64,000 nt of DNA from Falsirhodobacter sp051195255. Its GTDB lineage: Bacteria > Pseudomonadota > Alphaproteobacteria > Rhodobacterales > Rhodobacteraceae. The notes beneath the pieces were generated by a model. The model was not told where the DNA came from. It made no database searches and was given only the letters and a program-made list of their open reading frames with translations. The DNA lies in assembly GCF_051195255.1 (NCBI RefSeq), contig NZ_JBNJLK010000002.1, forward strand, positions 455,334 through 519,333. Reading direction: 5' to 3'. The translations under genes and the position numbers were made by a program. Numbering within the stretch: the first letter of the stretch is position 1; each line of letters opens with the position of its first letter. This document shows positions 60,703 to 64,000 of this stretch, one piece after another.

Positions 60703-61857
60703 ATGGCGAAACGCAGCATCTTCGAAGAGGTGGGGGAGGGCGCGCCCCCCGCCGCCCCGCAGGCCGGCGGCCTGATCGACCGCGGCACCGGCGGCGCGCG
60801 CCGCGCGATCCGCATCTGGCTGATGGTGCTGTTCGCGCTGGTGGCGGTCATGATCGTCATCGGTGGCCTGACCCGCCTGTCGGATGCGGGCCTGTCGATC
60901 ACCGAATGGAAGCCCGTGACGGGGGCCATCCCGCCCATGAACGCCGCCGACTGGCAGGCGGAGTTCGACCTGTACCAGCAAAGCCCGCAATATCGTCTCA
61001 CCAACGAAGGCATGACGATGGGCCAGTTCCAGCAGATCTACTGGTGGGAATGGGGGCACCGCTTCCTGGGCCGCGTGATCGGGCTGGTCTGGGCGCTGGG
61101 CTTCGTCGGCTTCTGGATCGCGGGCAAGATCCCCATGGGCTGGGCGAAACGGCTGCTGTGGGTTGGAGTGCTGGGCGGCCTTCAGGGCGCCGTCGGCTGG
61201 TGGATGGTGTCGTCGGGGCTGGAAGGGAACATGACCTCGGTCGCGAGCTACCGGTTGGCCACGCATCTGGGCATCGGCTTTGTCATCCTTGGCTACCTGA
61301 CGTGGTACGCGCTGCTGCTGGGGCGGACGGAAGGGCAGCTTCTGCAAGCACGCCGCGTGCGCGAGGCGAAGGCCTTCGGGATGTCCACCGGCCTGCTGCA
61401 TCTGGTGTTCCTGCAGATCCTGCTGGGCGCCCTGGTTGCGGGCATCGACGCGGGCCGCAGCTTCCCCACCTGGCCGCTGATGAACGGGTCCTTCTTCCCG
61501 GCCGATGCCTTTTATGTGCCCGATGGCGGGGCGGGCTGGCGCGCGTTCTTTGAAAACCCCGGCCTTGTGCAGTTCGTGCACCGCATGGTCGCGTATCTAG
61601 TGTTCGTCTTCGGCATCGTCGTCTGGCTGCGCGGGCGCAAATCGGTTCACAAGGCCACGCGGACGGCGTTCCACATGGTGTTCGGCATGATCTGGGTTCA
61701 GGTCGCGCTGGGCATCGCGACGGTGCTGACGGCCGCCAGCCTGCATCCGGCCATCACCCACCAGATCGGCGCGATCGTTTTGTGGGTGCTGATCCTGCGC
61801 GCGCGCTATCTGTCCCAATACCCCAAAGTCACATCCCTTCGCGGAGGAACGGCATGA
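60703..61857 (+). CDS. ctaA: heme A synthase
   Basis: A 384-residue membrane enzyme that oxidises the C8 methyl of heme O to make heme A for cytochrome oxidase. Eight helices; conserved GGLTRLSDAGLSITEWKPV, heme His residues in WWEWGHRFLGR, RLATHLGIGF, FVHRMVAYLV and ITHQIGAIV. It has no Cys pair, as in the proteobacterial (type 2) form. The stop overlaps the start of the M32 peptidase gene by four bases. Confidence 0.94.
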   Translation: MAKRSIFEEVGEGAPPAAPQAGGLIDRGTGGARRAIRIWLMVLFALVAVMIVIGGLTRLSDAGLSITEWKPVTGAIPPMNAADWQAEFDLYQQSPQYRLTNEGMTMGQFQQIYWWEWGHRFLGRVIGLVWALGFVGFWIAGKIPMGWAKRLLWVGVLGGLQGAVGWWMVSSGLEGNMTSVASYRLATHLGIGFVILGYLTWYALLLGRTEGQLLQARRVREAKAFGMSTGLLHLVFLQILLGALVAGIDAGRSFPTWPLMNGSFFPADAFYVPDGGAGWRAFFENPGLVQFVHRMVAYLVFVFGIVVWLRGRKSVHKATRTAFHMVFGMIWVQVALGIATVLTAASLHPAITHQIGAIVLWVLILRARYLSQYPKVTSLRGGTA

Positions 61858-63326
61858 GCGCGTACAAGGACCTGTTGGCGTTCCAGCGCCAGACCGAAGC
61901 TTTGGCACAGGTGTCCGGCCGGCTGGGCTGGGACCAGGAAACCGTGATGCCGCGCGGCGCGGTCGAACAGCGGGGCGAGGAGATGGCCGCGATGGAGGGC
62001 GTCCTGCACGCCCGCCGCACCGATCCGCGCATCGCCGAATGGCTGGCGCAGGCCGATCCCGTCGATGAGGAGGCGGAGGCCCAGCTGCGCCTGATCCGCC
62101 GCAGCTATGAACGCGCGACCAAGGTGCCCGGCCGTCTGGCCGAGGAGATCGCCCGCGTCACCTCCGTCGCGCAGGGGACCTGGGCCGACGCCCGCGCCAA
62201 GGACGACGTGGCGGCCTTCCTGCCCACGCTGTCGCAGGTGGTCCGACTGCGGCGCGAGGAGGCGGCGGCGCTGGCCGGTGGCGGCGACCTGTATGACGCG
62301 CTGGTCAACGATTACGAACCGGAGGCGACGGCCGACACGATCGGCGCGATCTTCGACCGGATGCGCCCGCGTCTTGTGGCGCTGCGTGAAGCCGTGATGG
62401 GGGCGGAGCATCAGCCCAAGGCGCTGGAAGGCCATTTCGGGGCCGAAGCGCAGATGCGTCTGGCGCGCGATCTGGCCAAGACCTTCGGCTATGACTTCAC
62501 CCGCGGTCGTCTGGATCTGGCGGTGCATCCGTTCAGCTCCGGTTCCGGCAACGACGCGCGGATCACCACCCGGGTGGTAGAGACGGATCCCTTCAACTGC
62601 ATCTATTCCACCATCCACGAGGTGGGCCACGCCTGCTACGAGTTGGGGATCGATCCGGACTATCTGCTGACCCCGCTGGGTGGCGGCGTGTCCATGGGCG
62701 TGCATGAAAGCCAAAGCCGGATCTATGAAAACCAGCTGGGCCGCAGCCGCGCCTTCACGGGCTTCCTGTTCAACGAGATGACGGAGCGGTTCGGCGATCT
62801 GGGGCTGGCCGATGCGGACGCCTTTCACGGTGCCGTCAATCGCGTTTCCCCCGGCTTCATCCGGACCGAGGCGGACGAGGTGCATTACAATCTGCACATC
62901 ATGATGCGCTTCGATCTGGAGCGGGACCTGATCCGCGGCGCGCTGGATGTCGAGGATCTGGAGGAGGCGTGGAACGCCCGCTTCCTGCGCGATTTCGGGG
63001 TGGCGGTGGACCGGCCCTCGCATGGATTGCTTCAGGATGTGCACTGGGCGGTGGGGCTGTTCGGCTATTTCCCGACCTATGCGCTGGGCAACGTCTATGC
63101 CGGCTGCCTGCACCAGTCGCTGCGCGAAGCGGTGCCCGATCTGGACGGGCAGCTGGCCCAGGGGCAGACGGCCGAGGCGCTGGACTGGCTGCGCGAGAAC
63201 CTGCAACGGTTCGGGGGTTTGCGCGGGCCGCGCGACACGATCCGTCACGCCTGCGGGTTCGAGCCGAACGAGGAGCCCCTTCTGGGCTACCTCGAAGCGA
63301 AGTTTCGCACGATATACAAGCTCTGA
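61854..63326 (+). CDS. M32-family metallocarboxypeptidase
   Basis: A 490-residue carboxypeptidase Taq-type enzyme. The zinc site is STIHEVGHACYELG (HExxH), with the downstream Glu in MGVHESQSRIYENQLGRS. HPFSSGSGNDARITTRV is the family's substrate-site block. It removes C-terminal residues from peptides in the cytosol. Start ATG 61854 overlaps the ctaA stop. Confidence 0.94.
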   Translation: MSAYKDLLAFQRQTEALAQVSGRLGWDQETVMPRGAVEQRGEEMAAMEGVLHARRTDPRIAEWLAQADPVDEEAEAQLRLIRRSYERATKVPGRLAEEIARVTSVAQGTWADARAKDDVAAFLPTLSQVVRLRREEAAALAGGGDLYDALVNDYEPEATADTIGAIFDRMRPRLVALREAVMGAEHQPKALEGHFGAEAQMRLARDLAKTFGYDFTRGRLDLAVHPFSSGSGNDARITTRVVETDPFNCIYSTIHEVGHACYELGIDPDYLLTPLGGGVSMGVHESQSRIYENQLGRSRAFTGFLFNEMTERFGDLGLADADAFHGAVNRVSPGFIRTEADEVHYNLHIMMRFDLERDLIRGALDVEDLEEAWNARFLRDFGVAVDRPSHGLLQDVHWAVGLFGYFPTYALGNVYAGCLHQSLREAVPDLDGQLAQGQTAEALDWLRENLQRFGGLRGPRDTIRHACGFEPNEEPLLGYLEAKFRTIYKL

Positions 63327-63340
63327 CCGCGGAGCAGGAG

Positions 63341-63370
63341 AAAACTGCGCGCCGCCGGGGCGGCGCGCAG
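63341..63370 (-). terminator. intrinsic terminator after the bactofilin gene
   Basis: CTGCGCGCCGC and GCGGCGCGCAG pair over 11 bases with a 4-base loop. On the minus strand the stem is followed by TTTT, just after the bactofilin stop. It may also slow plus-strand transcription from the M32 gene. Confidence 0.8.
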
Positions 63371-63378
63371 GCCGGATG

Positions 63379-63711
63379 TCAGGGCTTGTCCAGGGTGAAG
63401 CGGCCCTGAAGCGCGGCCCCATCCTCGATGACCACGGATTGATAGATCACGTCGGCCGTCACGCGGGCATGGGCCCGCAGCGTCAGGTTCACGCAGGCGA
63501 CCCGACCTTCCAGGGTTCCCTTCACCTCCACCGCATCGGCCGTCACCATCCCGTTCAGGGTGCCGTCCACGCCGATCATCAGCGCGCGGGCGGTGATGTT
63601 GCCCTCCACCTTGCCAAGGATCTCCACCGCGCCGTCGGAGAAGATGTCCCCGTTGATGCGAAGGTCGGAAGACAGAACGGATTTGGCGGCGTTGCGTGAG
63701 TCGGGCGTCAT
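63379..63711 (-). CDS. bactofilin-family polymer-forming protein
   Basis: A 110-residue bactofilin. The core SSDLRINGDIFSDGAVEILG, VEGNITARALMIGVDG and VEVKGTLEGRVACVNL gives the regular beta-helix repeats. Bactofilins form filaments that place cell-wall enzymes. ATG 63711 is chosen because AAGGA is 7 bases before it; ATG 63726 has none. The 289 bases from here to the window end hold no gene I can support. Confidence 0.85.
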   Translation of the reverse strand: MTPDSRNAAKSVLSSDLRINGDIFSDGAVEILGKVEGNITARALMIGVDGTLNGMVTADAVEVKGTLEGRVACVNLTLRAHARVTADVIYQSVVIEDGAALQGRFTLDKP

Positions 63712-64000
63712 GGGAATGTCCTTCATGGGTGTGCACGATAGAATCCCCACCCCGGCCAAGGAATCAAGGCATCTTCGGTAGGGCAGGGGAGGGCGGCGGG
63801 AAACGGCCAAGAAAGGCAGGGGCCCCTGACGCTGCCCGAAAAACATCAATGTTTGTTGGCGCCGACATAAAAACGTCACTGATCGTGTTTTTTCCTCTTG
63901 CGTCAGTCAGCGCCCCAGCCTAAATACCGCCTCACCGAAGCGGAGACGCTTTGGGACGGGAAGCGGCGGCTGGTGAGGTTGCCATGGACTGTGGACATTC

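Noticed and set aside
63984..64000. Start of a gene at the right edge (ATG 63984)
   Set aside because: Only five codons are visible and no ribosome binding site is clear.
1..64000. CRISPR array, insertion sequence, prophage or integrase
   Set aside because: No regularly spaced repeats, transposase, integrase or phage structural motifs were seen on either strand.

Overview
The window is a high-GC, densely packed chromosomal segment that looks like an alphaproteobacterium of the Rhodobacterales (Paracoccaceae/Rhodobacteraceae type). Supporting signs are a direct-repeat GTTC-N7-GTTC LexA box in front of dnaE2, the cobA-DUF2849-cysI-cysH-DUF934-fpr sulfur cluster, DUF2927 and DUF4153 proteins, an IF-3 with the usual rhodobacterial N-terminus, and two adjacent tripartite tricarboxylate transporters. 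No phage, insertion sequence or CRISPR array is visible.

Layout. 1-11.4 kb: housekeeping and stress genes (3' end of mgtE, 5-formyl-THF cyclo-ligase, tRNA-Leu, an Hsp70-type protein, a GGDEF-EAL protein, an Mfd-type helicase and the error-prone polymerase DnaE2 behind a LexA box). 11.4-13.5 kb: a decayed patch with almost no intact genes, holding an HNH nuclease with an in-frame stop and a frameshifted HTH gene. 13.5-27.6 kb: an accessory catabolic island with two LysR-controlled clusters. Cluster 1 is a 2-hydroxyacid dehydrogenase, an RraA-type aldolase and TctCBA. Cluster 2 is a CitMHS citrate transporter, a class III CoA-transferase, a citryl-CoA-lyase-like protein and a second TctCBA. Between them lie a broken amidohydrolase (LigI-like) and a LysR fragment joined by a deletion. 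27.8-31.9 kb: an ssu-type sulfonate operon (SsuA, SsuC, SsuB, a cupin, an LLM flavin monooxygenase). 31.9-32.9 kb: another gene-poor patch, ending at tRNA-Ser.

33-64 kb is largely core genome: purC, tadA, rluB, a flavin reductase and a GNAT protein; a small-peptide/xpaC/telA/DUF2927 operon; hisN, an HTH regulator and a BI-1 protein; rpmG, a glutaredoxin-MauE membrane protein and the RNase P RNA; a cell-wall amidase and an Excalibur lipoprotein; gatCA; DUF4153 and EcsC; dnaB, pyrE, pyrC; infC with an AUA start; the assimilatory sulfite-reduction operon (siroheme methyltransferase, sulfite reductase, APS reductase, Fpr) with a divergent Lrp-family regulator; ctaA, an M32 carboxypeptidase and a bactofilin.

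How the parts work together (inference): cluster 2 looks like a citrate-type route of uptake, transfer of CoA to give a citryl-CoA-like thioester, and cleavage to acetyl-CoA plus oxaloacetate. Cluster 1 probably takes up a hydroxy-polycarboxylate and ends in an aldol cleavage to pyruvate. The ssu operon would release sulfite from organosulfonates, and the cysI/cysH/cobA operon would reduce sulfite to sulfide.
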